Origin: DATCJA01 sp963734635
Lineage (GTDB): Bacteria > Acidobacteriota > Vicinamibacteria > Vicinamibacterales > UBA2999
Direction: 5' to 3'
Assembly (NCBI GenBank): GCA_963734635.1
Contig: CAVTIA010000010.1
Coordinates: 186,001 to 250,000 of the forward strand
Length of the DNA stretch: 64,000 nt
Shown here: positions 24,041 to 34,079 of the stretch, piece by piece
Numbering within the stretch: the stretch's first letter is position 1
How the letters are laid out: each line of letters begins with the position of its first letter
Made by a program: the position numbers and the translations under genes
The notes under the pieces: model-generated
Seen by the model: only the letters and a program-made list of their open reading frames with translations
Databases searched by the model: none
Told to the model about the DNA's origin: nothing

Positions 24041-26865
24041 ATGCCTGAGTGGAAAAACACAGTAAACCTGCCCCGGACAGGTTTTCCGATGAAAGCCAAC
24101 CTGCAAACCGCCGAGCCGGAAGCGCTCGCGCGTTGGGAGGCCATGGATCTGTACGGGCGCATCCGCGCGCGCCGGAAGGGCGCGCCGAAGTTCGTGCTGC
24201 ACGACGGTCCGCCGTACGCGAACGCGCAGATCCATCTCGGGACAGCGCTCAACAAGATCCTCAAGGACTTCGTCGTCAAGTCGAAAACGATGGCCGGGTA
24301 TGACGCGCCGTTCGTGCCGGGCTACGACTGTCACGGACTGCCGATCGAGCTGCGGGTGGATCGCGAACTCGGGCCGAAGAAGCGCCAGATGTCCCGCGCC
24401 GACCTTCGTCGCGCCTGCCGCGCCTATGCGGAGCGTTTCGTCGGCGTGATGACGAGCGAATTCAAGCGTCTGATGGTGTTCGGGCAATGGGATCAGCCGT
24501 ACATCACCATGGACTATCGGTATCAGGCCGACATCGCACGGGCGTTGGGACGCTTCGTCGAGCGCGGCCTCGTTTACAAGGGAAAGAAGCCGGTCCACTG
24601 GTGTATCCACTGCCGCACCGCGCTGGCCGAGGCGGAGGTGGAATACGAAGATCACGCGTCGCCATCGATTTACGTCGAGTTCCCGCTCAGCCCTGCGGCC
24701 GCGACCCAACTGGCGGAACGCGTACCGGAGCTGTCGGGACGCGAGGTGTCGGTTCTCATCTGGACGACGACGCCCTGGACGATCCCTTCGAACCTCGCGG
24801 TCGCGTTTCACCCCGAGTTCGATTACTCGGCATATGACATCAATGGGCGCGCGGTGATCGTCGCGGAGGCGCTGGCCGAACGTGTCGGCGCGGCCGTCGG
24901 TCAGCGTTTCGATCGATCCATCGCCCGCATGAAAGGTGAGCAACTCGAAGGCATCCGCTTCCGCCATCCGTTATACGAACGCGACTCGGTAAGCGTGCTC
25001 GCAGACTATGTCACGCTGGAGCAGGGAACCGGCGCGGTGCACACGGCGCCCGGCCACGGCGCCGACGACTTCCTGACCGGCATGAAGTACGGGCTCGACA
25101 TCTACGCACCCGTGGGCCCCGGGGGCCATTTCCTCGAGAGTGTCGAGCTGTTCGGCGGGCAACGAGTGTTCGATGCGAATCCTCACGTGGAAGAGGCGCT
25201 CGCCGCACGGGGCCGGTTGTGGCACCGAGAGACGCTGGTTCATCAGTATCCGCACTGCTGGCGATGCCACAACCCCGTGATCTTTCTCGCGACGTCACAG
25301 TGGTTCGTGCGTATGGACGGCGACCCTGTGATCCTGTGCGAGGACGGCCAATCGCGCACGATGCGCGAAGCCGCGCGTTACGCCATCGACAACCAGGTGC
25401 GATGGATTCCGGCCTGGGGCCGCGACCGCATCTACAACATGGTGTCGAACCGGCCGGACTGGTGCATCTCACGGCAGCGGGTGTGGGGCGTGCCGATACC
25501 GGCAGTAATCTTGTACGGCTTGCGGCGAGGCGGTGATCACCCCAGAGCTCATCCAACGTGCGGCCGCGCTCTTCGAGCAGGTACAGCGCGGACGCATGGT
25601 ACGAACGCCCGATCGAGGAGTTTCTTCCGCCTGGTTTTACCTGCCCGTCGTGCGGAGGCAAGGCATTCGAGCGCGAAACCGACATTCTCGACGTCTGGTT
25701 CGATTCGGGGTCCAGTCATGAAGCGGTACTTCCGCGGTACCCGGATCTGACGTGGCCTTCAGATATGTATCTGGAAGGGAGCGATCAGCACCGGGGCTGG
25801 TTTCAGAGCTCGCTGCTCGTGGCGCTTTCCACGCGAGGCCGGCCCCCGTTCAAAGAAGTGCTCACACACGGCTTCCTCATCGACCTCGAAGGCCGGAAGA
25901 TGTCGAAGTCGCTGGGCAATGCCATCGTCCCGCAGGAGGTCATCAAGGAGAGCGGCGCCGAAATCATCCGGCTGTGGGTCGCGATGACCGAGTTCACCGA
26001 GGAGCTCCGGGTCAGCAAGGAGATCCTGACGCGCGTCATCGACGTGTACCGGAAGCTTCGAAACACCTGCCGGATTCTCGTCGCAAATCTCTATGACTTC
26101 GATCCGGCTGCTGACATGGTCCCGTACGAACGCCTCGATGTCGTGGACCGATATGCATTGGCTCGCTACGCCGAGGCAGCCGAACGGATGCGCCGCGCAT
26201 ACGATGCATATGACTTTTCAGCGGTCGCGCAGTCATTGAACGCGCTTACGACTGTTCACCTCAGCGCGTTCTACGTCGATGTGACCAAAGACCGCATGTA
26301 CACGTTCGCCGCAAAGTCTCCGGAGCGCCGGTCGACGCAGACGGCGATGTATCGGATTTGCGACGGCCTCGCGCGCCTGCTTGCGCCGATTCTGCCGGTG
26401 ACTGCCGACGATTTGTGGCGGCATATGCCCGGTCAGCAATCACCCTCCGTGCATCTGGAGGACTTCCCGAACGTCGGCGACCTTCGGAATCCCGCTTTGC
26501 TGGAAACATGGGATCGGCTGCTCGAGGCACGTGAGACAGTGAACGCGGCGCTCGAGCAGAAACGCAAGGACAAGCTGATTGGAAACTCTCTGGGAGCGAA
26601 GGTGACCATCGAAGCCGACGGGCCGATCGGCGTGCTGCTCGACCAGCATCGCGCCTATCTGCCCATGCTCTTCATCGTGTCGGAGGTCGCGCTGACGGTA
26701 GGCGCACGTGACGGCGCCGATCGCCTCGGCGTGAGCATCGAAAAGGCATCCGGCGTGAAATGCGATCGTTGCTGGCGTTACGTGCCATCCACACGGACCG
26801 AGCCGGACTGGGCCGGCTTGTGCGACCGTTGCGTCGAAGCGCTCGCCGAGCCGGTCAATCGTTGA
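24041..26865 (+). CDS. ileS: Isoleucine-tRNA ligase, interrupted by two frameshifts
   Basis: Class I synthetase charging tRNA-Ile. The HIGH-type motif is PPYANAQIHLGTALNK, the KMSKS motif is GRKMSKSLGNAIV, and the CP1 editing domain lies between them. The C-terminal zinc site is CDRCWRY...CDRC. The first frame runs to about 25508, then AVI[C]TACGEAV requires skipping one T (25509-25510), and 72 nt later, after LFEQ, one extra G (about 25581) must be skipped to reach YSADAWYERPIEEF. With both removed the protein is full length. ileS is essential, so these are probably assembly errors, or another copy exists. The lspA ATG overlaps the stop. Confidence 0.85.
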
Positions 26866-27365
26866 TGGCGGTTACCCGATTCCAGGTCGAGCTTTCGATC
26901 GCAGCCGCCGTCGTCGTGCTCGATCAAATCGTCAAGGCAGTCGTGCGATCGACGTTGGAGCTTCATGAAAGCGTCGTCGTCATTCCGTCGTTCTTCAATC
27001 TCACGCGGGTGCACAATTACGGCGCGGCGTTCGGATTGATGAATGCGGCCGAGTTCCCGTTCAAGACAGCCGTCCTGTCGATTGTCGCCACGCTCGCGCT
27101 CGGTGCGTTATCTTGGTACGGTGCGACGTTGCCGGCTGGACAGCGGCTGGCGCGGCTGGGCCTGGCGCTCATCATCGGCGGCGCCGCCGGCAACCTCATC
27201 GATCGCCTGGGATCGGGGTACGTTGTCGATTTCGTAGACCTCTACTGGCGGGATTGGCACTTCTGGGCGTTCAACGTCGCCGATGCCGCGATCACAGTGG
27301 GCGTCTCGCTTATGATTCTCGATTTGCTGCAGATAGGACGACACCGTGTATCCAGAGCTGTTTAG
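26865..27365 (+). CDS. lspA: Lipoprotein signal peptidase (signal peptidase II)
   Basis: A 166-residue inner-membrane aspartyl peptidase that removes lipoprotein signal peptides. Four hydrophobic segments. The conserved blocks are LDQIVKAVV, NYGAAFGL, GGAAGNLIDRLGSGYVVDFVD and FNVADAAITVG; the catalytic Asp residues are the ones in the last two. The ATG overlaps the ileS stop by one base, the common ileS-lspA arrangement. The next gene, lgt, acts before it in the same pathway. Confidence 0.96.
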   Translation: MAVTRFQVELSIAAAVVVLDQIVKAVVRSTLELHESVVVIPSFFNLTRVHNYGAAFGLMNAAEFPFKTAVLSIVATLALGALSWYGATLPAGQRLARLGLALIIGGAAGNLIDRLGSGYVVDFVDLYWRDWHFWAFNVADAAITVGVSLMILDLLQIGRHRVSRAV

Positions 27366-28155
27366 CATCGGCCCGATCACGATTTACACCTACGGCGTTC
27401 TGCTCGCCGTTTCGTACCTTCTCGGCCTCTGGCTCGCAATGCGCCGCGCACGCAAATGGGGGCTCGACGCCAATCGCATCCTCGATCTCGGCATCTACAT
27501 CATCATCGCGGCGCTGATCGGCGCAAAGCTGCTCCTGCTCGTCGTCGACTTCGATCAGTTCAGTCGATCGCCTGGAGACCTGCTGACCCTCGCGCGGTCC
27601 GGCGGCGTGTTCTACGGCGGCCTGATTCTCGCGGTCGTTGTCGGTTTCTGGTACGTCTCGCGGCACGGCCTCCCGTTCTGGACGACGTGCGACGTCTTTG
27701 CGCCTGGCATTGCGCTCGGCCACGTCACCGGACGACTCGGGTGTCTGGCCGCCGGCTGCTGCTACGGCCGGCCGGCGGACGTTCCCTGGGCGATCACGTT
27801 CACGAATCCGCTGGCGGCCGCGAACGTCGGCACGCCTCTCGGAATTCCGCTGCATCCGACGCAGATCTATGAAGCAGGGGCCGAACTGTTAATCCTCGGC
27901 CTGCTCCTTGCCACCGAGCGGCGCGGCCGGCCGTTCGCCGGCCGCACGTTCTGGGCGTACATGTTCCTCTACGCGATCTCGCGGTTCATCATCGAGATCT
28001 ACCGCGGCGACCCGCGCGGTGAGGTGCTGGGGTTCTCGACGTCGCAGTTCATTTCGCTCGTGCTGGCGCCTCTGAGCCTGATCATGCTCGTGTGGCTGTC
28101 GCGCCAGTCGCCTGAGCATCCGCAGATGGAGCGGCGGCCGACAGTGGCCGCGTAA
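27346..28155 (+). CDS. lgt: Prolipoprotein diacylglyceryl transferase
   Basis: A 269-residue multi-span enzyme that attaches diacylglycerol to the lipobox Cys of prolipoproteins. The N-terminal FSIGPITIYTYGVLLA, GHVTGRLGCLAAGCCYGRP (Lgt signature with catalytic Arg) and HPTQIYEAGAEL are diagnostic. The GTG start lies 20 nt inside lspA; the family start (MYP...IGPxTIYxYG) supports it. Substrates in this window include the TPR and HEAT-repeat lipoproteins. Confidence 0.95.
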   Translation: MYPELFSIGPITIYTYGVLLAVSYLLGLWLAMRRARKWGLDANRILDLGIYIIIAALIGAKLLLLVVDFDQFSRSPGDLLTLARSGGVFYGGLILAVVVGFWYVSRHGLPFWTTCDVFAPGIALGHVTGRLGCLAAGCCYGRPADVPWAITFTNPLAAANVGTPLGIPLHPTQIYEAGAELLILGLLLATERRGRPFAGRTFWAYMFLYAISRFIIEIYRGDPRGEVLGFSTSQFISLVLAPLSLIMLVWLSRQSPEHPQMERRPTVAA

Positions 28156-28203
28156 ACGCAGCGGCGTAAGGTAAGGGTCAACAGTAAGAGCCGGTGCGCA
28201 ACC

Positions 28204-29187
28204 GTGCCGCTCGAATTCACCGTTACGTCTGACTCCGACGGGCACCGGCTCGATCAGTTCCTCGTCTCCGTTCTCGGAGGCCATTCCCGATCGCAGATTC
28301 AGAAATTGATTGCCGCGGGGCACGTCACGGTCGCGCACCGAGATGCCCGCGCCAACTTGACGATGCACGAGGGCGATCGAGTAAGCGTCGAGGTCCCGCC
28401 GGTCGAGCCGGCCAGCGTGACCGGCGAACCGCTCCCGCTCGAGATCCTGTATCAGGACGGCGACATCGCGGTGTTGAACAAACAGGCAGGAATGGTGGTT
28501 CATCCCGGTGCCGGGCATGCGTCCGGTACTCTCGTGAACGCGCTTCTTCACCACATGCAGGATCTGAGCGGGATCGGGGGTGAAGCACGGCCCGGGATCG
28601 TTCATCGCCTGGATCGCGGAACCTCAGGCGTGATGGTGATTGCCAAGAACGACCTGGCACACCAGGAGCTCGCGCGACAGTTTCACGATCGCGAAGTCGA
28701 AAAGGAATATGTCGCGCTCGTGTGGGGAGTAGTTCAGGCCGGGCGGCGAATCGACGCCGCAATCGGTCGCGATCCCGTTCACCGGCAGAAAATGTCTGCG
28801 CGGGCCAGACGTGCGAGAGACGCTGTTACACGGATCACGCGCGCACGCCATCTCCGCGGCGTGACATTATGCCGCGTTGCGATCCACACCGGCAGGACTC
28901 ACCAGATTCGCGTACATCTGAGCGCAATCGGACATCCCATCGTCGGCGATTCGGTGTATGGAGGTGTGCACCGGCGTGTCCCCGGAGATCTTCGCGCAGT
29001 GCAGCGTCTGGATCGGCCGTTCCTGCATGCGGAGCGGCTCGCGATCACGCATCCGCGTGACGGACATCGGATGGAATTTACGGCGCCGTTGCCAGACGAC
29101 CTGGTGGACATTCTCGAAGAGCTGCCTGGGTGGGAACAGGCCGACACCGGCCACGCCCCTCGGTCGGGCTCCAGGCGTCCTGATTGA
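28204..29187 (+). CDS. rluD: RluA-family 23S rRNA pseudouridine synthase
   Basis: A 327-residue protein: an S4 RNA-binding domain (residues 1-70, RLDQFLVSVLGGHSRSQIQKLI) and an RluA-type catalytic domain with the Asp in HRLDRGTSGVMVIA (about residue 142). GRTHQIRVHLSAIGHPIVGD is the second signature. The family makes pseudouridines in the helix 69 region of 23S rRNA; RluD is the usual member downstream of lspA. GTG start. Co-directional with lgt, 48 nt apart. Confidence 0.9.
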   Translation: MPLEFTVTSDSDGHRLDQFLVSVLGGHSRSQIQKLIAAGHVTVAHRDARANLTMHEGDRVSVEVPPVEPASVTGEPLPLEILYQDGDIAVLNKQAGMVVHPGAGHASGTLVNALLHHMQDLSGIGGEARPGIVHRLDRGTSGVMVIAKNDLAHQELARQFHDREVEKEYVALVWGVVQAGRRIDAAIGRDPVHRQKMSARARRARDAVTRITRARHLRGVTLCRVAIHTGRTHQIRVHLSAIGHPIVGDSVYGGVHRRVPGDLRAVQRLDRPFLHAERLAITHPRDGHRMEFTAPLPDDLVDILEELPGWEQADTGHAPRSGSRRPD

Positions 29188-29253
29188 AGATCGAAGGACG
29201 GAAGCTCCGAGACGCGCGGATAGTCAAAGACGACGACTCGTTGAGGAAACGAC

Positions 29254-29793
29254 ATGGAGCGACCCATCATCCCGGTGCGTATCCGGAAGGTGTTCGACGG
29301 ACGGATTTTCAGCGTAAACGTGGAAACGATCACGCTGCCGCGTGGAGGACAGCTGGAGGCGGAGATCGTGCGCCATCCGGGATCCGTGGTACTCGTTCCC
29401 GTAACGGACAAGGACGAGATCGTGCTGGTGCGGCAGTACAGGCACGCGATCGGTGGGACAGCCTGGGAGCTGCCGGCCGGCAGCCTCAAGCGCGGGGAAG
29501 ATCCGACGGCGGCGGCCATCCGCGAATGTCATGAAGAGATCGGGCTGATCCCCTCCTCGCTGGAATTGCTCGGCAGCTTCTTCCCGACCCCCGGCTACTG
29601 TGACGAGGAAATGCACTTCTACCGCGCGATTGGCCTGCGGCCTCCTGCCGCGGGCGATCCAGCCGCCCATCGGGATGAAGACGAGGACATCGAAGCGGCC
29701 CCGTTTTCAGTTGCCACGATCAAATCGATGATTGGGCAGCGCGAGATTGTGGATCTGAAAACCCTGGCGGGGTTGGCGCTGCTCGAAGCGTGA
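29254..29793 (+). CDS. NUDIX hydrolase, ADP-ribose pyrophosphatase type
   Basis: A 179-residue NUDIX protein. The Nudix box is GSLKRGEDPTAAAIRECHEEIGL (G-x5-E-x7-REUxEExGU, with the Glu metal ligands). The preceding EIVLVRQYRHAIGGTAWELPAG is the typical ADP-ribose pyrophosphatase (NudF) lead-in. Probably converts ADP-ribose to AMP and ribose phosphate. GAGGAAAC lies before the ATG. It converges on lon across a period-7 repeat array. Confidence 0.92.
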   Translation: MERPIIPVRIRKVFDGRIFSVNVETITLPRGGQLEAEIVRHPGSVVLVPVTDKDEIVLVRQYRHAIGGTAWELPAGSLKRGEDPTAAAIRECHEEIGLIPSSLELLGSFFPTPGYCDEEMHFYRAIGLRPPAAGDPAAHRDEDEDIEAAPFSVATIKSMIGQREIVDLKTLAGLALLEA

Positions 29794-29825
29794 CCTGTAA
29801 CCTGTAACCTCTAACCTGTAACCTT
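29793..29825. repeat. Period-7 array (ACCTGTA type) between nudix and lon
   Basis: Units ACCTGTA, ACCTGTA, ACCTCTA, ACCTGTA, then ACCTT. It fills the whole 39-nt gap between two convergent genes. Confidence 0.85.
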
Positions 29826-29832
29826 CGCCGAT

Positions 29833-32271
29833 CTATTGCACCCTCGGCTGCACACGACGATCTCCGGTCCGTTCCCGGGCGCCTTTCGTGTCGGGCAATA
29901 GCGCCAGCAGCAGCACTTCGTCAACGCTCTGGACCAGATGGATCGTCAATTCCTTCCGCAGCTCCGCCGTGAGATCTTCGTTCACGTTCTTTTCGTTCTG
30001 CCGCGGCAGGATGATTTCTCGAATGCCGGCGCGCCGAGCGGCGAGCACCTTTTCTTTGATCCCGCCTACGGGCAGAACGCGGCCCGACAGCGTGATTTCG
30101 CCGGTCATTGCGATGTCCCCGCGCACCGGACGACGGGTCACCTCGGATGCGAGCGCGGTCGCAATCGTTACGCCGGCCGACGGACCGTCCTTTGGAATCG
30201 CGCCAGATGGCACATGCAGGTGAATCTCGGCGTTCTTGAAGAAATCGGGGTCGGCGCCGTACGCAGGCGCGTGCGCGCGAAACCACGATAGCGCGGCTCG
30301 CGCCGACTCCTTCATCACCTCACCGAGCTGGCCTGTCAGCGTCAACGACCCGGTGCCGGGCATCCGCGAGGCTTCGACGAACAGCACGTCGCCGCCTGCC
30401 GGGGTCCACGCCAGTCCGATCGCGACGCCGGGCTCCTTCGTGCGCTCGTGAATTTCCTCGTCGAGGAATCGCGGTGCACCGAGCAGCTCCGTTACGACGT
30501 CTGCTGTAACGACCAACGGTTCGGGGTTGCCTTCGGCGCGGCGGCGCGCCGCTTTCCGGCACACTGCGGCAATTTCGCGTTCGAGATTCCGGACACCAGC
30601 TTCACGCGTAAATCCCCGCACGATTGCGCTGATCGCCTGATCGGTGATGACGAGCTGATCTGGTGCCAACCCGTGATTCTGCACCTGCTTCGCCACGAGA
30701 TGCTCGCGGGCGATGGCAAGCTTCTCCTCTTCGGTGTAACCGGGAATCTCCAGCACCTCCATTCGATCCCGAAGGGCAGCCGGAACCGGGTCGAGCACGT
30801 TCGCCGTCGTGATGAACAGCACGTCGGAGAGATCGAATGGAACGTCAAGGTAGTGATCTCTGAAGGCGGAATTCTGCTCCGGGTCGAGCACCTCGAGCAG
30901 CGCCGACGCCGGGTCACCACGAAAGTCCGCACCAAGCTTGTCGATCTCGTCGAGGATGAAGACCGGGTTCTTCGATTCGGCCCGACGCAGCCCCTGGATG
31001 ATCTGCCCGGGCAGCGCGCCTATGTACGTGCGGCGATGACCCCGGATCTCCGCTTCGTCGCGCATACCGCCGAGCGACACGCGGACGAACTTGCGCGACA
31101 GCGACTGCGCGATGGAGCGTGCCAGTGAGGTCTTGCCGACGCCGGGCGGGCCGACGAAGCAGAGAATTGGTCCTTTGACGTCCGGATTCAGCTTTCGGAC
31201 CGCGAGGTACTCGACGATGCGATCTTTCGCTTTCTCGAGGCCGGTATGGTCGGCGTCGAGCACGTCCTTGGTTCGGCGGAGGTCAATCACGTCGTCGGTG
31301 CGCTTCTGCCACGGCAGCATCACGAGCCAGTCGAGATATGTGCGTGAGACGGTGTATTCGGCGGCCGCGACGGGCATCTTCGACAGGCGTTCGAGCTCGC
31401 GCTGCGCCTCCTTCTTCACCGCCTCGGGCATCCCCGCCGCCTCAATCTTCTGCTGGAGCTCCTCGATTTCCTTTGTCTGGTCGTCGCCCTCGCCGAGCTC
31501 CTTCTGAATGGCCTTCATCTGCTCGCGGAGGAAATACTCCCGCTGGTTCTTTCCCACTTCCGACTGGACCTGCGACTGGATCTTCGATCCCAGCTCGAGA
31601 ACCTCGAGCTCCTTGATGAGGATTCGGTTGAGGGCGTCCATGCGGGTCCGAACATCGAGCGTTTCGAGTACTTCCTGCTTGACAGGTGTATCGAGTGTCG
31701 TGAGGCTCGACGCGATGAAATCGGCGAGCCGGCCCGGATCGGCGATATTGGCGGCGAGCGCCTGCAGGTCGTCCGAGAGCAGCGGCGACAACGATACGAC
31801 ACGCTGGAAGTTCGTCTTGATGTTGCGGAGCAGCGCATCGATCTCGAGACGATCGGTTTCGTAGAGGGTTTCAGGCACCGAGTGCGCGCGCGCGCGAAGG
31901 TAAGGGCGCGTGGACGTCACCTCGTCGAGCGTAAGCCGCTCGAGCCCTTGCACGATCAACCGCAGGCTGCCGTCCGGCAGCTTGAACATCTTGTGGATCT
32001 GGCTCGCCGTGCCCACGCGGAACAGATCGTTCTGCTGCGGCTCCTCGACCGTTGCGTCACGCTGCGTGAAGACACCGATCACCTTTCCGCCCGAAATCGC
32101 ATCGTCGATGAGCCGAACGGAGCTTTCGCGTGCGACCGCCAGCGGCATGAAGGAGTTCGGAAAGAGGACCGTATCCCTCAGCGGCAGGATCGGGAGTTCA
32201 TCGGGAATGTTCAGCGACCGGCTGGCAGCCGGCACCTCCTGGAGATCGGGGGTTTCGTCAATGTCACTCAT
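29833..32271 (-). CDS. lon: ATP-dependent protease La
   Basis: An 812-residue LonA protease, the usual length. The N-terminal substrate-binding domain (to about 320) ends in a coiled coil; the AAA+ module has Walker A GPPGVGKTSLARSI and Walker B PVFILDEIDKLG; and the C-terminal peptidase has the catalytic Ser in PKDGPSAGVTIATAL and Lys in GGIKEKVLAARRAG. Degrades damaged and regulatory proteins. ATG at 32271. The dksA-like gene lies upstream on the same strand, with its terminator between them, so lon is probably transcribed separately. Confidence 0.97.
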   Translation of the reverse strand: MSDIDETPDLQEVPAASRSLNIPDELPILPLRDTVLFPNSFMPLAVARESSVRLIDDAISGGKVIGVFTQRDATVEEPQQNDLFRVGTASQIHKMFKLPDGSLRLIVQGLERLTLDEVTSTRPYLRARAHSVPETLYETDRLEIDALLRNIKTNFQRVVSLSPLLSDDLQALAANIADPGRLADFIASSLTTLDTPVKQEVLETLDVRTRMDALNRILIKELEVLELGSKIQSQVQSEVGKNQREYFLREQMKAIQKELGEGDDQTKEIEELQQKIEAAGMPEAVKKEAQRELERLSKMPVAAAEYTVSRTYLDWLVMLPWQKRTDDVIDLRRTKDVLDADHTGLEKAKDRIVEYLAVRKLNPDVKGPILCFVGPPGVGKTSLARSIAQSLSRKFVRVSLGGMRDEAEIRGHRRTYIGALPGQIIQGLRRAESKNPVFILDEIDKLGADFRGDPASALLEVLDPEQNSAFRDHYLDVPFDLSDVLFITTANVLDPVPAALRDRMEVLEIPGYTEEEKLAIAREHLVAKQVQNHGLAPDQLVITDQAISAIVRGFTREAGVRNLEREIAAVCRKAARRRAEGNPEPLVVTADVVTELLGAPRFLDEEIHERTKEPGVAIGLAWTPAGGDVLFVEASRMPGTGSLTLTGQLGEVMKESARAALSWFRAHAPAYGADPDFFKNAEIHLHVPSGAIPKDGPSAGVTIATALASEVTRRPVRGDIAMTGEITLSGRVLPVGGIKEKVLAARRAGIREIILPRQNEKNVNEDLTAELRKELTIHLVQSVDEVLLLALLPDTKGARERTGDRRVQPRVQ

Positions 32272-32290
32272 GGCAGCCCTGAAACAGAAA

Positions 32291-32311
32291 GGGCGGCCTC
32301 CGGGGCCGCCC
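32291..32311 (-). terminator. Intrinsic terminator of the DksA/TraR-type gene
   Basis: Stem GGGCGGCC / GGCCGCCC (8 bp) with a 5-nt loop. On the minus strand it is followed by TTTCTGTTTC, a fair T-tract. It lies 27 nt after the stop of the gene at 32338. Confidence 0.75.
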
Positions 32312-32337
32312 TTCAGGTGTTCGCTTCGAGCCGAACG

Positions 32338-32784
32338 TCAGTTCGACATGTCGAAGAAGAGGGTTGAGCCACCGCGTTTCTGCGCCAGGCGCTCGCGCTG
32401 CTCAGCTGTCTCCCGGGCTTCTTCGCAATCCTTGCAGCGCACCGCAAATGGCAGCGCGCGCAGGCGCGCCTCGCCGATTTCCTCGCCGCATTCGAAGCAG
32501 TTTCCGTAGGTGCCCTCTTCGAGCCGCCGGAGCGCCTCGTCGATCTTGGTAAGCGTCTCCGACTTCATCTGAATAAGGGCGAATTCGATATCTTCCTGAA
32601 TGTCGACTTCCGAGCTTTCTCCCTGGTCGTACACTTCGCGATCCTTGCTGCCATCGGCGCGCACATCGCGCATCCTGCCCTGAACCTCATTCATCAGCTC
32701 GCGGCGGCGCCCTTCGAGCATTTCCCTGAGCTCGTTATACCGGTTCTTTTTCGCCGGCGCCTTCGTCCCCTTTGTCGTCGCCAT
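32338..32784 (-). CDS. DksA/TraR-family zinc-finger protein
   Basis: A 148-residue DksA-type regulator. The N-terminus is Lys-rich (MATTKGTKAPAKKN); the coiled-coil region contains the acidic cluster QGESSEVDIQEDIEFAL; and the C4 zinc finger is CFECGEEI...CKDCEEA. DksA enters the RNA polymerase secondary channel and works with ppGpp; relA/spoT is encoded 3 kb away. The ATG at 32784 is chosen because it follows GGAAGGAG; an 81-nt longer frame has no conservation. Confidence 0.88.
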   Translation of the reverse strand: MATTKGTKAPAKKNRYNELREMLEGRRRELMNEVQGRMRDVRADGSKDREVYDQGESSEVDIQEDIEFALIQMKSETLTKIDEALRRLEEGTYGNCFECGEEIGEARLRALPFAVRCKDCEEARETAEQRERLAQKRGGSTLFFDMSN

Positions 32785-33344
32785 GGTGGCTGCCGCTCCT
32801 TCCCTTTGCGTGCGCCCTAAGATGCAATTATGATGCCCTCGTAACGGGCCAACGACCCGTGACACCCTAGCTGGCCCATATCGGCGGGCCGTGTCCTACG
32901 CCGCCGGTTCACCGCTACTGCCATAACCTCTGAAAATATTGAACTTATCGACGCGAGGCCGTGAAACGCGGTGCCGTCCGCTGACCCTTACCGCAATTAG
33001 ACGCCGAGCCCGCGATCACAGTCTTGCTATCGGCATGTCCACAACCAAGGACGGGCAATCGAACAGTTGTGTGGCGTGGCAGCCTCACAAAGTGTTCGCG
33101 AGGGCGCTGACACCGCGGCGTTTGGCCGAGATACGATGTCAACCGTAATTGTCAGTGTAATAACAATTTAGTCGACAGATGTTCCGAGGATCGCGAGTCC
33201 AGGAACCACCGCGTCCAGCAGTCGCGAGCGGCCCTGTCCTCCCTGCTCGAACATAATGCCTAAAAATCTACAATGTGAACGATTTCGAACAGGTCAGAAC
33301 GCCCTGCCGCGGGTCGTGTCGGATTTCCGTCGTTGCCTCAGCTA
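32785..33344. other. Intergenic region, 560 nt, without a clear gene
   Basis: The sequence is less GC-rich than its surroundings (AT-rich patches near 32935-32945 and 33145-33175). It contains no tRNA, RNase P RNA or tmRNA signature that I recognise. A 28-codon frame on the minus strand (33254-33168, starting MFEQGGQG) has no Shine-Dalgarno and is not called. It may hold the promoter of the dksA-like gene or an unrecognised small RNA. Confidence 0.5.
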
Positions 33345-33926
33345 TTACTGCACAAGGCGGTTGCCGGCCGCACTCGGAACGATCCCACGTGCAGCAAGCA
33401 AGTCGCCGCTGCGTCTGCTCTTCGTTCGGAGCCATTTCTCGTACAGGCGGAGGAGGTCAGCATTGCTTGTCATCGCGCTGTGCTCGCTGACCTCGCTGAG
33501 AACATCCACGAAGGCCACGAACTTGCCCGACAACTCGTCGAAGACATCGCCGAACGGGCCGTCGCGCCGGGCGAGCGACGCATACGCGTGTTCACCAAGC
33601 TGAATGTAATAGTCCACGTCGACGAGACGGCGATTGAGGCTGTCGGAGAAGAACCCGGAGATGAACAAGGACAGATCGCCGACGTGGCGCAACTCGTCGC
33701 GTTGTTTGGCTCCCTGCGCGGCAAGCGCCTTGACCAACCTGACACCCATGGCCTCGTCTTCTCGTGCACCCGGCGAGTGATCCAGGTGCATGAAGCTGGC
33801 AAGCAGGTTGACCACGTAGAAGGACGTGAGCTCCTGCGCAGAAACGCGCTGGTGCTGCATCGCGGCATCCACCAGCTCACGAAAGTATTCAACCGGCGAC
33901 TGGCTTCGAACGAGCGCTTCGGCCAT
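33345..33926 (-). CDS. Conserved hypothetical protein
   Basis: A 193-residue, mostly alpha-helical, soluble protein starting MAEALVRSQSPVEYFRELV. A strong GGAGG lies 3 nt before the ATG and codon use is like that of its neighbours, so it is a real gene. Features: an aromatic central region (DVDYYIQLGEHAYASLA), LSLFISGFFSDSLNRR, and a basic C-terminus. No catalytic motif is visible. I have a sense that related proteins occur in other soil bacteria, but I cannot name a family. It stands divergently from the zinc-ribbon gene at 34080. Confidence 0.7.
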   Translation of the reverse strand: MAEALVRSQSPVEYFRELVDAAMQHQRVSAQELTSFYVVNLLASFMHLDHSPGAREDEAMGVRLVKALAAQGAKQRDELRHVGDLSLFISGFFSDSLNRRLVDVDYYIQLGEHAYASLARRDGPFGDVFDELSGKFVAFVDVLSEVSEHSAMTSNADLLRLYEKWLRTKSRRSGDLLAARGIVPSAAGNRLVQ

Positions 33927-34079
33927 GTTCCTCCAAATGGCGGATGTGGCGCGGCACGGATGTGGTGCAAAGGGTATTCCGACGAGGTTGTGAAGATCTG
34001 CGCGGAATGCTGCGAATCGCTAGGAGACCCGCATGCCGGTGCACGTTGCCGACAACTCCCGGGTGTGCGAAGCTGAGGC

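Noticed and set aside
24010..24279. Longer N-terminus for the M16 peptidase
   Set aside because: It would run through the divergent ileS start; ATG 24009 has a TATAAT 6 nt upstream and matches the family start.
28162..28187. Possible period-7 array between lgt and rluD
   Set aside because: GTAAG recurs, but the units do not keep phase; too weak to add to the set.
33168..33254. 28-residue frame on the minus strand (starts MFEQGGQG)
   Set aside because: No Shine-Dalgarno, no paralogue, no terminator; not supportable as a gene, unlike the lysine-rich microproteins.
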